Assembly (NCBI GenBank): GCA_003344405.1
Contig: NOWV01000026.1
Span: 605,229-669,228 of the forward strand
Origin: Trichoplax sp. H2
Taxonomy: Eukaryota > Placozoa > Uniplacotomia > Trichoplacea
Length of the DNA stretch: 64,000 bases
Direction: 5' to 3'
Under the pieces are notes generated by a model that saw only the letters and a list, made by a program, of their open reading frames with translations, made no database searches and was not told the origin of the DNA. Numbering within the stretch: position 1 is the first letter of the stretch; each line of letters begins with the position of its first letter. The translations under genes were made by a program, and so were the position numbers. Of the stretch, positions 25,418 to 39,200 are shown in pieces.

Positions 25418-28400
25418 CTGTAGTATACTATCTATTGTATTATAACAGTCCATCATGATCAAATTTAACAACATTCCCTACCGTTTAAAACTGCCGCTTA
25501 TCGAAATATCTCTTATGAATAAAATAAGAATATTTCGATCCACTGATTGGGCTATTTAAGCACTGGATAAAATTTTATTAAAATATCATTACATAAAGAT
25601 AATCGTATATATATACAACCACAAATCTGCTAACTGTACAATAAGATTTACTCAATTTCTTTCTATTAGTTTTTTAACCGTACAATTGATCACCTTAATG
25701 ATATTCGTATTGTTTTCGAACTAGAATAATGTTAACCCCTGCCTGATTCAAGTTGTTCAACTAACTATAGTCTACAGATTGCTGTTTTATGCTTCCCTCA
25801 GATCGTACAAACTTCCATTTTTCATCGATATCGTATCGACAGAATTTTCTATTCTATTCTATTTTATTCTATGCTAAAATGTTAAAAAATTTAATTTTTT
25901 CTTAAAATCATATATTTCTATTGCAGGCCACAAATCACTATGACACTTAATTATTCTCGTTTATTCGTATTAGTTGTAACTATTAACTGCTATTTCAATC
26001 AGTTTTAGAGGGATAATAATAGCTGAAGGCCTGCACCTGATAACATATTTTTCGAAGAAATCAATTCACAACGTATATCTCTAATGAGAATTTTATACCG
26101 TAGCTAGTTCAACTTTGTAAGATTCCCTACCGCATTATAATGATGCACGAGTAAAAGCTACCCAAATAATGATCTACGAACCGATTGCGCATTATATCCA
26201 TAGCCATAGCATTTTTGATTATATTTAAGATTAGCCATAATAACTGTTAAGCTTGCGTTTCAGTTTAATCATGGGCAAAATAATACAAGTTATCACTCGG
26301 AATATTAATATTGGTCTTTCACTTGCAATGAATAAAATATTCAGCATGAACATATAAGCAATGAATTATCAATTGTGGTAAATTTGTTACTAAAACTGAA
26401 TAGAAATCATCAAGTAAAGGAATTGCCATAAGATTACATTTCCTTTGCAAATAAATAATGTTATTCGCACAGCTTCCTTTAATAGTCTACGGGTGTAATC
26501 TATTTTAAGAGGAATTCCGATTATATCCTATTATTAAAGTGTTAATACAACTAAGGTCTCGTTTGTACTTTATTATGAGCTGAGATTGTTATGTTTTATC
26601 AAATTACTGTATTAAGAATTAAAGAAGCCTAATCTTATTTCGATCATCTGAAATGCATCGTTTTTTGTCAAATAATTAAAAATGAAATATAATATTAACT
26701 TGAATGGAATGTTCCTTTTTCTGAAATATTTATGCCTCTAAAGAAGTTCTGGAAATTTTCGTAGACATTTAAATTTTGACTATTGGACGCTCTTTTAGGT
26801 TTACTGACTTGAAATTGCATTTCAAAATAAAATAGAATAATACGTTCATTCTCGTTACCAATTTCATACCAACTAGAAAGCTGGTAGGGAATGGTAACTA
26901 TATTACAGAACAGGATTGCAATACTTAATACTACTCTTGATTATCGTGAGGTATTAATGTTTACGTGTGTCACCTCTTTAAAGTTTAAACCAGAACTGCA
27001 GTAGCACTGTTCAATGTCAGAGCAACAAGAACAATGCTACTAAATTGAAAAGTTTTGTAATAATCGCAACTTGATTGCCATGTGCAGTCTTTGATGATAG
27101 ATAAAGCCACTGAATGCTATCACACATGATTTCAATTCTAAATCTTTTATGAAGCTACCTTTCGGTAACTGAAATAATATTATAGTCTTTGGTCATCTTT
27201 AAATGAAGAGAATTTACTGATAACGTTATATAATTACTAAAGCTAGTAGCTGACTAAGAAAAAATAGTAATGATTCATTGTTAATAGCGAAATTTTTATA
27301 CAGTACATATAGAGACGAACATAGGTACCAAACACATTAAATAGGATAATAAAGTAGCTGTATAATAGCATTTTTAACCACCAATCAAGTATCTATATCA
27401 TAATCTGCGAAGTTTAAGAAAGATTTAAGGCTGTTTAAAATGTAAAATTTTTTTACTAGCTTAATGAATAAAAAAGATTTATAGTTTCGTGTTACTGCTT
27501 ATTTTCGTCACATATAGCTATTATTCGCTATTCTGTGTGCAGTGGATTTTAACTATTTATATCCACTAATCGTATTTATTAGTATGCTACAACTACAGTA
27601 CTACTTAATTACCTAAGTTTATTCGTACTTTATATCTATCAATAATGAGTCTATTACAACAGAAAATAATTGATGGTAAAAGTGATTTTAATTATTTAGG
27701 TATCTTTAAGTTGTATCTACTTGTTTTGCTAGATACTTAGAAAGATACTGCTGTAACCAGTGATTTTAAGACTTATGGATTTGACCATCTTTTTTCATTA
27801 TTAGCTAAAATGAGCTGAGATGTTTGCTCATTTTGACGTAGATAGTAGCCCTTTCAAATCGCACTTGTACGTACATTGTTTATAGTCCTCTTCGAATTTT
27901 ACTGAGATATAAATATATTGTTGAGAAGGGACTTAGATCACATAAACATATTTCAAAATAGATGATAAACCATATCCATATGTCCACTTCCTCACGAGAT
28001 AATATGGATAATTTGGAGACTTGGCTACAAGAGACTCTATTCAGATGCTTTATAATTTCTGGTGTGTAAAAATTTCATTTTTAATGAGAATACCTATTCA
28101 TAAGAATTCTTTAAAACGCTATGATGACCCTGAAGCAGTACGTATCTTAAAAATGAGATAACCCATTTACAACGCAAATATTTTTTTAAATCGCAATAGA
28201 AAAACGGACTATGCAATTAGTTTAACAGTACAAAGATATTCCAATGTCTTACCTTGATAAGTCAGACCTTTTCGAATTTGTAGTGCAGACAATAGTACTG
28301 GTTATTTTAAAGCTAGTATGAAGTTATAAGCATAAAGCTGATGTTCGATTGAGCAGATCACCACGTGGTAAAGGATCTTTACCGTATCCAAAATTTTTAT

Positions 28401-29969
28401 AACCTTTGGTTGATGGAATTGGTGATGTAAAATTGTCAAGAGAGATTGTTTACAAAGTAAATCTAACATCTCTTTATATATGGCAATGAATGGATGAAAG
28501 AGCTTGGACAAATAAATTCAGTTTCATCCAATGATAGTATGACATTAAAGACTACATCTTCAAATAAAGTTTGCAATAATACGATGATAAATATCCACCA
28601 GTATCAAAGCAAGCTGACCAACAAACTAATGACGTTAAAAAGAAAAGATATTGAAAATTACCCATTTTCGTAGTCTTAAGATTATGTAGTGTCATTAACG
28701 CTTTGCCATAAAAGAATGTAAATTTTAAGAGTATCTATGCTCTGTAGGTATAGTGAATCTGTAACGCTACATATTCGTAAATTTTAATCAGTATATTGAA
28801 TACATTTGAAATATACGTGAGTTGGCTATCCATATTTGAATTGGCTACCATATTGCACTATAGTTAATAACAGCAACTTTCGTATTGCCTTAAAAGGAGA
28901 TATTTAATTTGTACGTATGCAAGCCATCTACACTCAGATTTATTGGTATTCTACACCGTACTAAAAAAGAATAGCTTTTCTCATAGCCTTAAATTAGTCA
29001 GGATATCACTAAACAGTAACGATAACATCATAATGATGTGATTAGTAATAATAGCATCTTGAATTCTATAAATTAAAATTGTTTTATCACAAATACAAAA
29101 CTATTCAAATCAAGAATAAATATCGTAATCAATGCGGATACTTACTGTTAATATTCGTATAAGGATAACTTAATAAGAAGCTCATTAAAACCATTGATTT
29201 ACGAAGTATCACTGAAGCTCAAAGAATACTTACAGTATAAAAAGTATTTGTAATTATTGTAGCATATTAATATGGCAAGTACAATGATAGCATATCTTTC
29301 AGCAATCTAAAATTGAGACCAAATAGCGTACGATACGATATTATTATCATTAAGTAATTTTCCTTGACATTTAAGTCTTACTTTAGCTTATAAATTGCTT
29401 TTGACCTGTTAAAATTCAGTATTATCTTGAAATTAGCCTTAATAATATTCTGTATCGAATCAGATTTTGAAAAATAATAAATTACGTAAACAAAACAATT
29501 CACAGTTTTGTTTATTTACAACTGCATGCATTCGTACTGCATATTTATACAATTACATTTTATGCATTTGAACAGTTTTAGTAAGCAAGTCTGTAAACAT
29601 GGTGTTTACAACATTGTTTGTGATTAGATACCATATCTGTATTTTCAGAAAAACAATTAGGTTGAATCTTAAAATGAATACAGCAAAAAGCATGAAAAGC
29701 TAGGAAATAAAATAAAAAGCCTTATTAGTCTGTAAAAAGGTTTATTTTTTTAAGAAGAGTTAGTAGACAGTAATAGTTACTATATATTAGTGTGATGTAA
29801 TTTCTCTTAAGGTAAAGATAAACTTGACTGATTGCAACTGTCGCGATTGTACGTCAATTTTGAAAACGCTTATTCAAGTGACAGTTCGAATCTAGGATCT
29901 AAATGTCGACGATTTTCTTATTTTAACCCCATAGACATTAGATTTAAATCCAGGTTTGATACAAAAACA

Positions 29970-30032
29970 CGATTTTTGAATATCATGATATTGATATTCA
30001 AAAATCGTTTTTGAATATCATGATATTGATAT
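29970..30032. repeat. Inverted repeat overlapping a direct duplication
   Basis: Arms of 16 bp (starting CGATTTTTGAATATCA) at 29970-29985 and 29992-30007 are exact complements. A 25-bp word, starting TTTTTGAATATCATG, occurs at 29973-29997 and again at 30008-30032. The structure suggests slippage or aberrant repair at a hairpin. Confidence 0.8.
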
Positions 30033-30141
30033 AATTTTGCCTTTATCTGAGTAGCTTTTGGTCATATTAGCAGGCTTTCTAATTAATTATGCATACAGGC
30101 ATATCACTTACTTACTTAAAGTGTAAAAAGATGATAGGTCA

Positions 30142-30184
30142 AACCATGGACTACTAGATGTACCATATCCCGTAGTCCATGGTT
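30142..30184. repeat. 13-bp inverted repeat
   Basis: AACCATGGACTAC at 30142-30154 is mirrored exactly by GTAGTCCATGGTT at 30172-30184, with a 17-base loop. Only about 110 bp from the preceding inverted repeat. No transposon ends or target duplication are evident. Confidence 0.8.
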
Positions 30185-33100
30185 AAATATGTACTCTCTC
30201 TAATATTGAGTCTCTTTCTGGTAGTACAGACTAATAATAATCTGCTATTTATTGGTAATGATTATAATTAGCCCTTTCTAGTCTAAAGACAGATATTCAT
30301 GCCTAGAATCGGTAGCCAATCGATACCCTAAAAGGTGAGTACGATTACGAATAAAACATAACATACTGAAGAATTACATGCAGTAAACAAGTACATGAAG
30401 TTTTAGAAGCAAGGAGTTCAACTAGTTCAGATTGAATTGAAAGCAATACTTGAGCAGTCAGCAATAGACTTTAAATGGTTACCGTACTGAATACACTATC
30501 TTCGTTAGTTTCTTCAATATTCATTCATAATCATTTTTGATGCATCATGAAAACATCGATAAAGTATCGAAATACAGTCACTTGCATAGCAACTACTACT
30601 ATAAATACTTACTGGTATACAGAAACAAATTCGTCTTGTGTGACTTCTTGAGTGAAGATCATTATTATGTAAAATAAACTTCATTATTTTTTCTTTTGCA
30701 GTTATTGGATCAGAGTCTAATCAGAGACGGTGGTCTGCACAATTGCAGAAAAGTGCCATACTATATTAAGCTATATTGCAAATCCTGAAGAAATTATTCA
30801 AAGGCACTATAAATGAAATCATCTATTGATCTAGAGCAATAATAATTAATCTTGAACAGAAATTCTCTAAAATGTGAGCATGACAACTGTCGCAGGGAGT
30901 CTCATCTGGTAATATTAATTTATTGACGTAGTAAATGCACAGCAGTAATGCAATCTCTAATGAAGTTTTAATGGAGCACAAAACATTTGAAAAGTTTATT
31001 CATTTTCCTGGATAAATGTAATATTAGCCGAAAGATTAATAGATTACAAACACAGTTGCTCTGTTACTTATAAATTTACATATCAATATCTGCCAAAAAT
31101 ACGTTATAGGATCAAATTTATCAATGTCGAGTTTTTCGAAACCGTTAACAAAGTCAGCAACTTAAATTTAACAGAAATCATGAATTAATCATTTTGGAAT
31201 TAAAATTAATAGATATTAATGCAGTTAGCAGCCCGACATTCTATTACTTGTTATTCTCATCCAAAAAATGACAATAAAAGAAAATATAAGATAAAAGTCG
31301 ATATACGAGTATCTACTTTTTTTCTATGTAATGATTTGTAAGGCGTAAAAAATTGGACTTTAAGTGTTTCTTTCAAATGAGTTTATAACTGAACATTATA
31401 ATTTTGTAGATTACGTCGTTGTTAAAAGTACTAGAACCTCCAATACAATCTTCCAGTTATCTCGGTCACCATAAAAATTTATTTTTGAAGAGGCCTGATG
31501 TAACACTCCAAACCAGCATTGCAACAAATTAAAGTTTGTATACAATACAACTAGCATAATCTGATGTTGTATGCATTATAAACATCTACAATTCTTAATA
31601 GAAGAACTAACACTATCAGCTGAAATATAGAATTATTACGAAAGACTGATCATTATCTTCAAATGGAATGATAAATTGTTTACTAAAGAACTAAGCAGCT
31701 GGACTACTCTATCTTATTGTACGATTATAGTACATCTATGTCACAAGAATATTTGTGAGACTCAAAACATAACCTTGTCAACTATAATTTAGGACCTGAA
31801 ACGAATGTAAATATCATTTATCAAACAAGTTTATTATTTCAATTTAATTGGGAAATAACGTATAATTTTCTATAATTTATTCATTAATTTTTTATATTGT
31901 CAAATTTTCAATATACTGGAAATTTTATGAACTCTTACGTATTTAGAGCAACTTTGCATATAAAGCTTAATATGGCTAAGTAGGCTACAGAAATAGCCTA
32001 GGTCTATATCAATCTAAAAGTATTCATTGCTTCAGATACCAAGCAAAACATTCAATGAAATAGCGACATAAGTTTTACTAGATCTTGTGTTATGGGAAAT
32101 AAATTGTGTCAACAAGCAGCTAAGAATATAGCATCTTCCAATACTTCGATTTAAAGCATTTTATACCTGCGTACAGACGTTAATAGCTTTCTTTTATAGT
32201 CTGAATGTCTAATCTGCTCCTAAGACTATCAATACTTAAACTATAAATGATTAATAAATAGTTAATTACTGTACGTATAATAATCATCGTTTAATGACCT
32301 ATTTTGCTTGCACTTTTGAACTGCAGCACATGTTAGAGATTATTTCCTAATAGTCCTGGAGTGAATGAGTATGAAATATAATGGCTATTTCAGATACTGA
32401 CGCACTCTTAGTAGTATAATCAGTCCGCTAAATGAAATACAATCAGTAGATAGAAACCTACTATGTATAGGCCAGAAAAGGTAATAAAAGAGAAGTGAGT
32501 ACTGCAGATAAACAACTTTCACGGTTATTCATACTTTCATAGTGTAGGCTACTTCAGGTTTTGTTAAGTGTTATCGCACGATCTAATATATCATGCCTTC
32601 ATAAGCTTAAAATTATATCTAATGAATGCCTCAGTGAAATTTATATTTTTTTATATAACCTATGATATTATGATAGAGGGACAAATCATAAGCCTATCCT
32701 TAGATTTTGTTTAGAATATTGAGAAACAATTATTCTATCGTAGATTTAGTTACTGGTGTTGAGTCATTAAAAGTGAGAGCTAAAATTTTAAACCATGCTT
32801 TGTTTTAAGTGTTATTCATGATGAATATTAAAAAATATTTACTTGTCCATGTCTATTATTTATTAATATCAAATTTTGGCAATTATACACCTGTAAAAGC
32901 TTAAACAAATTTTAATTTTAATCGAAGCATAACCTTAGCATTATCAATAAAGCTAAGTCATAATTGTGTTGATACTTATTATTTGTTACACAACCATTAC
33001 TTGATCATAGCAATAGTATAAAAATGGATGAATCCCAAATTATTTTACTTTACACGCAAAGCACTGCACTACATATAAGATGACTAAAATTACTTATGAT

Positions 33101-35891
33101 ACAGAAGTTATGGCAATTTCATTCATAAAGTATTATTTCTTGTGCATCCTTAAACTTGACACTACATTATTTGATTATTTGCAACAATTCACTTCAAATA
33201 TCTTGATTATCTTATTCAGTTGCCAAAGCTCTTAGTCATCTGCTGTAATACTCTAACGACAGATTTTCTGGCTAGCATAAATTTAGAAAATACAAAGTAT
33301 TAAATCCTTTTATTCTTAGTTACTGAGCACAGTAATGCATTTCTAGTTCGCTAAACCAATATTATTGCAGTAATTATATATAATTAAAGCCTCAATTTAA
33401 CAGTGGTACTGATATTTATTTTTTTCCTGAATACTATAAATATATATATAAAAATTTAAATTAGAAAGCTACTTTATCAATCTTACATATTTCTGTCATA
33501 CACCTATGCTGCGAATCGTAATATTTTATACATAGCACTTATCATATAGAATTAGCTCGATGAAATGGTTAAAAATTAACTACTTTAATCATCTACTGAA
33601 ACGCCTATTAGCGCTCGAAACTTTTATAGCTGATGCTGTAAGACATAATCACCCTTAATAAAGAAGAAACGTTCTACAAATTAGGTTATGTTTCGTCGTA
33701 TTATTCGTAATGTAGAATTTTCATGACTGCCAAAAAAGTAGATAAATATTTACCTCCGAACTTAATTTTACAAATTCTAAATACGCATGAGATCTTATTT
33801 TATTGTAACTTTAACAATTCTAATTTCCGTATATTTTTCTAGAAATCGAAGCATCCTGCTTTGATCATGACCAGAATACTTAAAATATTGTTCTGAAAAT
33901 TATTTTACTTCTATTTTATCGAATCGAGCGGAATTCGTATGAAGAAAATTATTCTTTTATGCTACGAACTAAAATAATGGTACGTTTGATAAAACGAAAT
34001 CGGCAACATTATATTAGCACAATAAGTTCTACGAGTAAAATTTTACTTATGTAAATAATGCAAAATAGGATTGCCTGTTTAATAAATATTATAGTCATTT
34101 ACTGCTGTTACTAGTATGTTACCATTTTCAAGAATTTTATTTTTCTTACTAAGACCTTGTTTATTTACAGCTTTTCAATTTATTCGCTACTTCGCAGCCG
34201 TGTCTCATTAGGAAATAATTGGACATGTAATTTGATAGTTTTGCTTTAGCACATTAACGATGATGCTTTTGTTGCTATTGAAAAGACGTCAGGTACTGCA
34301 TGTATACTACATTGTTATCTAATGAACGATATTTTATGTAAGCGGCTGCGATCAATATAAACTTGAAAGTATAATCCGTAATAAGCAATAATATTTTAAC
34401 TCTCTACATACAGTACGATGATATTTAAATAATATCGCTTTTAACTTTATATTCAAATTTATATACGTACCTAAATCATGTGAATTTAGCTTCCGGTATG
34501 AATGCAAAGAGAAGATTCGGTAGTCACAAGTAATAACTTCATGTCGTAGTGGCTGATGGAAATATTAAAGTGGCAATGCAAATAATAGTGCTACATCTTG
34601 CTGGTATTATATCTCACATGAATTTTATTCTGCTATTTTAGTAGGTGTATCGGACGTAGTTCAATGCCAACTACTGATATCTAAGAATGTATAGCATCAC
34701 TATTATTCTAAGATGCTGAATAATACGAAATGTATCATATTTAAGCGCGTGCGATATCTTATATCAATTTTCATTTCAAAGCAGGAAAGCTTTACTCCAG
34801 TTTGCTTTGGTGGCGTTACTAGCTACATGGGTTACTGCTTTAGACCTATTTCTACGGAAGAATCAGTTATCGATAACTTCTTAATTCATGACTAAAATTA
34901 TTACGATATAATTTCTAAAGGTATTGGGCGGAAAAAAATATAAACAATCACCAACATTAAAGTGCAGGAAGAATAAAATTAACTTTATCATTGAATTTTA
35001 TTATGTAATGCGATATCACTACTGCTAATTCAATATTATTTTCATATCAATTATTAAACTTGTATTTTATTCATTACGAATTCATGAACGTAAATTAAAA
35101 ACCTATATCTTTGTTAATAATATTCTAAATAATGAAGGTTACTGATCCGTTTCCTTAGTTAAATTACATCTGTTCGCTAGTTATAGAGGATAAGTAGGGA
35201 GCTGAAAATTATAACAATTTTAATTTAAAACATTCAATTGTCTTAAAACCTTTGACATCTATAAATAATGAATAAAGTTGTTACTCATATTATTAAAACA
35301 TTCACGTACTATATATACTTCATCAATCGTTAGCCAGCTAAATTATGTAAAATGCCCGGTAATGAGCCAGAGGAGTCAATTTAACAGCAATATTATCGTA
35401 CTTAATACAATCCTTTAGCCACATTTTCAATTTCAATTATTCTCTTCCCGGTACGATGAAACTAAATTAAAATATGTCTCTAAAAAACTCTGAAATTAGT
35501 TCTCAACTTAGTTTACAATATCACACCGTACTATCTGAAGAAAATTTAAATATCATGTTCAATTTACATATAGTATAAACTACCCATTATTGTTGTGCAA
35601 CGTTACTCTGTTTAAAACTCTAATTGTGATGGACATATTATACCGATCTTCCATCGATTTCTTTGCTTTAGGTTTTCATTTCTAATGAAAAAATTCTGAC
35701 CTGTTTTGTAATCGATATTTATTTCTCGTTTAAAATCTATCTTTATAGAAAGATTCACAGAATCTCTATAGCATCAACGATTTTTTATCTTTTCATCGTT
35801 TCCTATCTTTAAATTTTTAGTCTCTAATTTTCAGATCGGAAATATTTATTCTTGCAGGTATCGCCAAGATTAAATTATCAAATCTAAAAGT

Positions 35892-36239
35892 ATGAAAATC
35901 TTGAAAGAAATTGTCATTTTGGCTCTAATTGCTAATATCGGCTGCATGGGTGTTCCTCAAAATCGGTATGGCGAGATGTCTGATACAGATATATCAGACC
36001 CTCAAACGAATGAAAGTGTAATATTCACTAATGAAATTGTAAACGCGATAGAGGATTACTTGTCTCGATTGGAAAAGGAAGACACAGCCGTTTATAAAGT
36101 GCGCGATTCCGTTTCATTGCGTCATAATAGCTTTGCTGATAAACTAGCAAAATTGCAAGTGCTACTGGAGTTAAATAGGATTACACCAATATTCAAATTT
36201 GCCCATAACCAAAGTAGAAAAAAAATGCAAAAATCCTAA
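35892..36239 (+). CDS. Small secreted protein, unknown function
   Basis: A 115-residue frame in one exon, the only long one in about 17 kb. The start MKILKEIVILALIANIG is a clear signal peptide, probably cut near residues 18-21 (GCMG-VPQ). The mature part is acidic at first (EMSDTDISDPQTNE, then FTNEIVNAIEDYL), with a predicted amphipathic helix (LSRLEKEDTAVYKV) and a basic tail with RKK. It has no mature Cys, so it is not a disulfide-rich peptide. An AG acceptor after a T-rich tract (CTTGCAG at about 35852-35858) suggests a spliced 5' UTR exon. I do not recognise the family. It may be a peptide precursor, or a lineage-specific secreted protein like the two split precursors further along. Confidence 0.6.
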   Translation: MKILKEIVILALIANIGCMGVPQNRYGEMSDTDISDPQTNESVIFTNEIVNAIEDYLSRLEKEDTAVYKVRDSVSLRHNSFADKLAKLQVLLELNRITPIFKFAHNQSRKKMQKS

Positions 36240-39200
36240 TTAATTACCGTATATAACAGTAGCCGATTGGTAGATGATTCTAATAACTAAATGTAAGTTG
36301 ATCACTCTAGTATTTATCCTTTTATCGATTAATATCTGAGTTTCCGATATTTCATGCAGCGTAGAAGCTTAAATTTAGCATTATTGAGTCTAAAAAACCG
36401 ATTTATCAAAATGAGTAAAATTCTCGGTTCTTGAAAAAATATTTCATTTAAATTGTAAAACGTATACCTTTCCAGCGGCTAAGAGGCTTTTTGAACATAA
36501 AAATAGGATTGATGTGTCTCAGAATAAAATGCTTACACTTCTTAGGCGATAATTGCTGCCTTTCTTATTTTAAAAATATGCTGCAAATATAATCAGATAC
36601 ACAATTTAAATTTTACTAGATTTATATGTGGATGCCAATATTCTCTCATCTTTATTCAGTTACGCATTTTCAACAATTAATTTTAATACGAAGTAGACAA
36701 TTATCTTAACTCACACATTGCATTATATGGTATTCTGTCGATAGTATTCTCTTTCAATTACAGTGACAGAAAGAAATGATTCCATCGTATGCACTTAAAT
36801 CGTAGAATGATAATTATTAACTAGATAACGTCTTATAAGAATGTTCGAGCTGCAATTCTGATTAATTACTGTATTTCAATAACGTAATATCTACAATCAT
36901 GCAGTTTAATTTAATGTTCATTATGAAGTTGTTTAGTATTCACTGATATTTAGTACTAATATCTATACTTTCACCCTAATTACACAGCAATCATATAAAC
37001 TTATTTCCTATGCTACTCGTAAATGTATGGTAGTACTAATTAGAATTTTGAGTAATGTTTTATATCAATGTGATCACATACCGCGTAAATATATGAATAG
37101 TTTTGGTTGAACTAAATAAATAAAGATTTAAATTAGTTTTTTACAGTAGTCCACGGGCTAGTTTAATGTGTGATAACAAGGATATTATAGTAAATGAAGT
37201 AGCAATCAAATATAATCAATTAGTATAAACGGGTTTTGTAACTTATTTATATGCTTTAACATTAGTCAATGACTATAGATTGAAACACATAAAATACTAT
37301 AGTCATGAAATATTTAATTTTGAAATATGTCTCAACGGCAGTACTGTACATAATAAATAATCTTATAAAATGCATTTAAACTTCAGTTTTTAGCACTATT
37401 AGATTATACAGATCATGAGTGGATCAGAGTCTAACATCGATCGTATTTACGGAATAGAGCTCCTTATGCCTACGCTAAAGCTGCGATATCTTTCCTTAAA
37501 TTAAAGCATTTAGTCCAAGTGTCATAAAATCGAACTATCCTTGCTATCTGAACAGCATGTAGGTAGCTGCAGAATGCGATTTTAATGCAATACTTAACAT
37601 TTCTTAATTCTCAGATGGAGATTTTGAATAACTACCAGTATCTATTCAAAATACCTTCACCCCTAGAAGAATCAAATCGATCTAATAGCTCAGGATATTT
37701 TATGCCATCTAAATACTTGTATATCTAATTATTGGAGCAGAATATCGATTTTAAGATTATTTAAGTACCTTTAGCTATTGTTATTGAAAAGACGTCGAAT
37801 ATTGCGTCATTTATAAATCAGTATATATTAACGGTGATAATAACTGACCAGTTCTAGGAACTTTTATAGCTTATTTATAATACTCTCAAACTAACGGAAT
37901 ATTAAAAGGTCAAATAATGCAAGTGGTATTCAGCAATCAATGAGAACTTATTATTCAATCAGCCTATTTTAAGGTAATCAATTCCACGAATTTTAATAAT
38001 AAATAGACTGACATTCTACTATATTCATCATTCATATATATGAATAATAATTCATACGATATTTTTACTTGCTTATTGGTTAGTCTACATAATTTACTTA
38101 AATAATTTATAGTTTATTATCACGAATACTGTACCTGTTGAGGTGAATAAATACGAAAGTTTGTCGACTAGACCTAATTCCTTCAATGTGTATACGTAAT
38201 GTACTCATCTTTAGCTCAAATACTGTAGCTTAAATCAGATTGGAAATACTTTTCTATTTTGAAATACTTACACTTAATCGCCCTCTTTATAGTGCAATTT
38301 GAGTCTATTAATCGTTGCTAGTAATCAGGATATAATTGCAACAGAAAATAGATATTAAACGTAAGAAATGTCAGGTAGAACTAATTTGGTTCCAATAGTT
38401 TCAGAAATCATAATTTTCATGTAAAGGTTTTTTTTCTACTAGAGTTTGGTATTCTGCGAGATGTATCTATCAGCGATAAATAAGAAGGGAGCCAGGTCCA
38501 TAAATTCTACTGTTTTTGCCATTCCAAAATTATCCCTGAGAATTCTTAGATAACTAAATAACATAATCTTTAAATTCCTATACAACAGATATTTATGGAT
38601 AAGTAAACTGAATTAATACAGCATACATTCCTGTTACGCCCCATAAATATCTGACAAGAAACATCAAAAATATTTTCAAAATAATTTGTAAGTTTTAATC
38701 TAGAGTACTTGTGATGTTTAATCTAACTTTATTACAATCTATAATTTTTTGTTTACTAGATAAATATTTCATAAAAGCAATTAATAGTACAAGCGATTAG
38801 ATGTTGTATTAACGATTTAATCGCTATTATTACTTCAAGGAATAATGGCAATAATAATGATTAATAATTCTTTTTAGTTCTATGGATCATTTAATAGCTA
38901 TCGCTATGAACTCCTACTGTCAGCGACGGAGAATGATAATTACCGGTATTAAATAATCATACCTTATACATATCTTAATTGTTTAAGTAAATTTGATAAT
39001 ATGCAGCCTTATCTCAAGAATAAAAGAATAATTGATACAATTATTAGTTATGGATTCCTTACAAATTAACATGCTTTTTTGTTATCCTACTCAAATAATT
39101 GTCAATGGGATAACTTTAATAAGTTACCTTCAGCATAATAAACTTTATTGAATTAAATTTTAAGGTTATCAAAATTTAGTTTACGTTTAAATCAGTCAAT

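Larger units (their letters stand above)
25418..35891. other. Gene-poor AT-rich region
   Basis: About 10 kb with no gene I can support. A good acceptor (TTTTCTTTTGCAG) at about 30690-30702 is followed by 28 open codons. A plus-strand frame at 34713-34895 has a Cys/Gly/aromatic-containing end (FTPVCFGGVTSYMGYCF) but no start context or family match. Microsatellite-like TTCTA repeats occur at 25850-25870. Short inverted repeats are listed separately. RGS 5' exons may extend into the left part. Confidence 0.4.
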
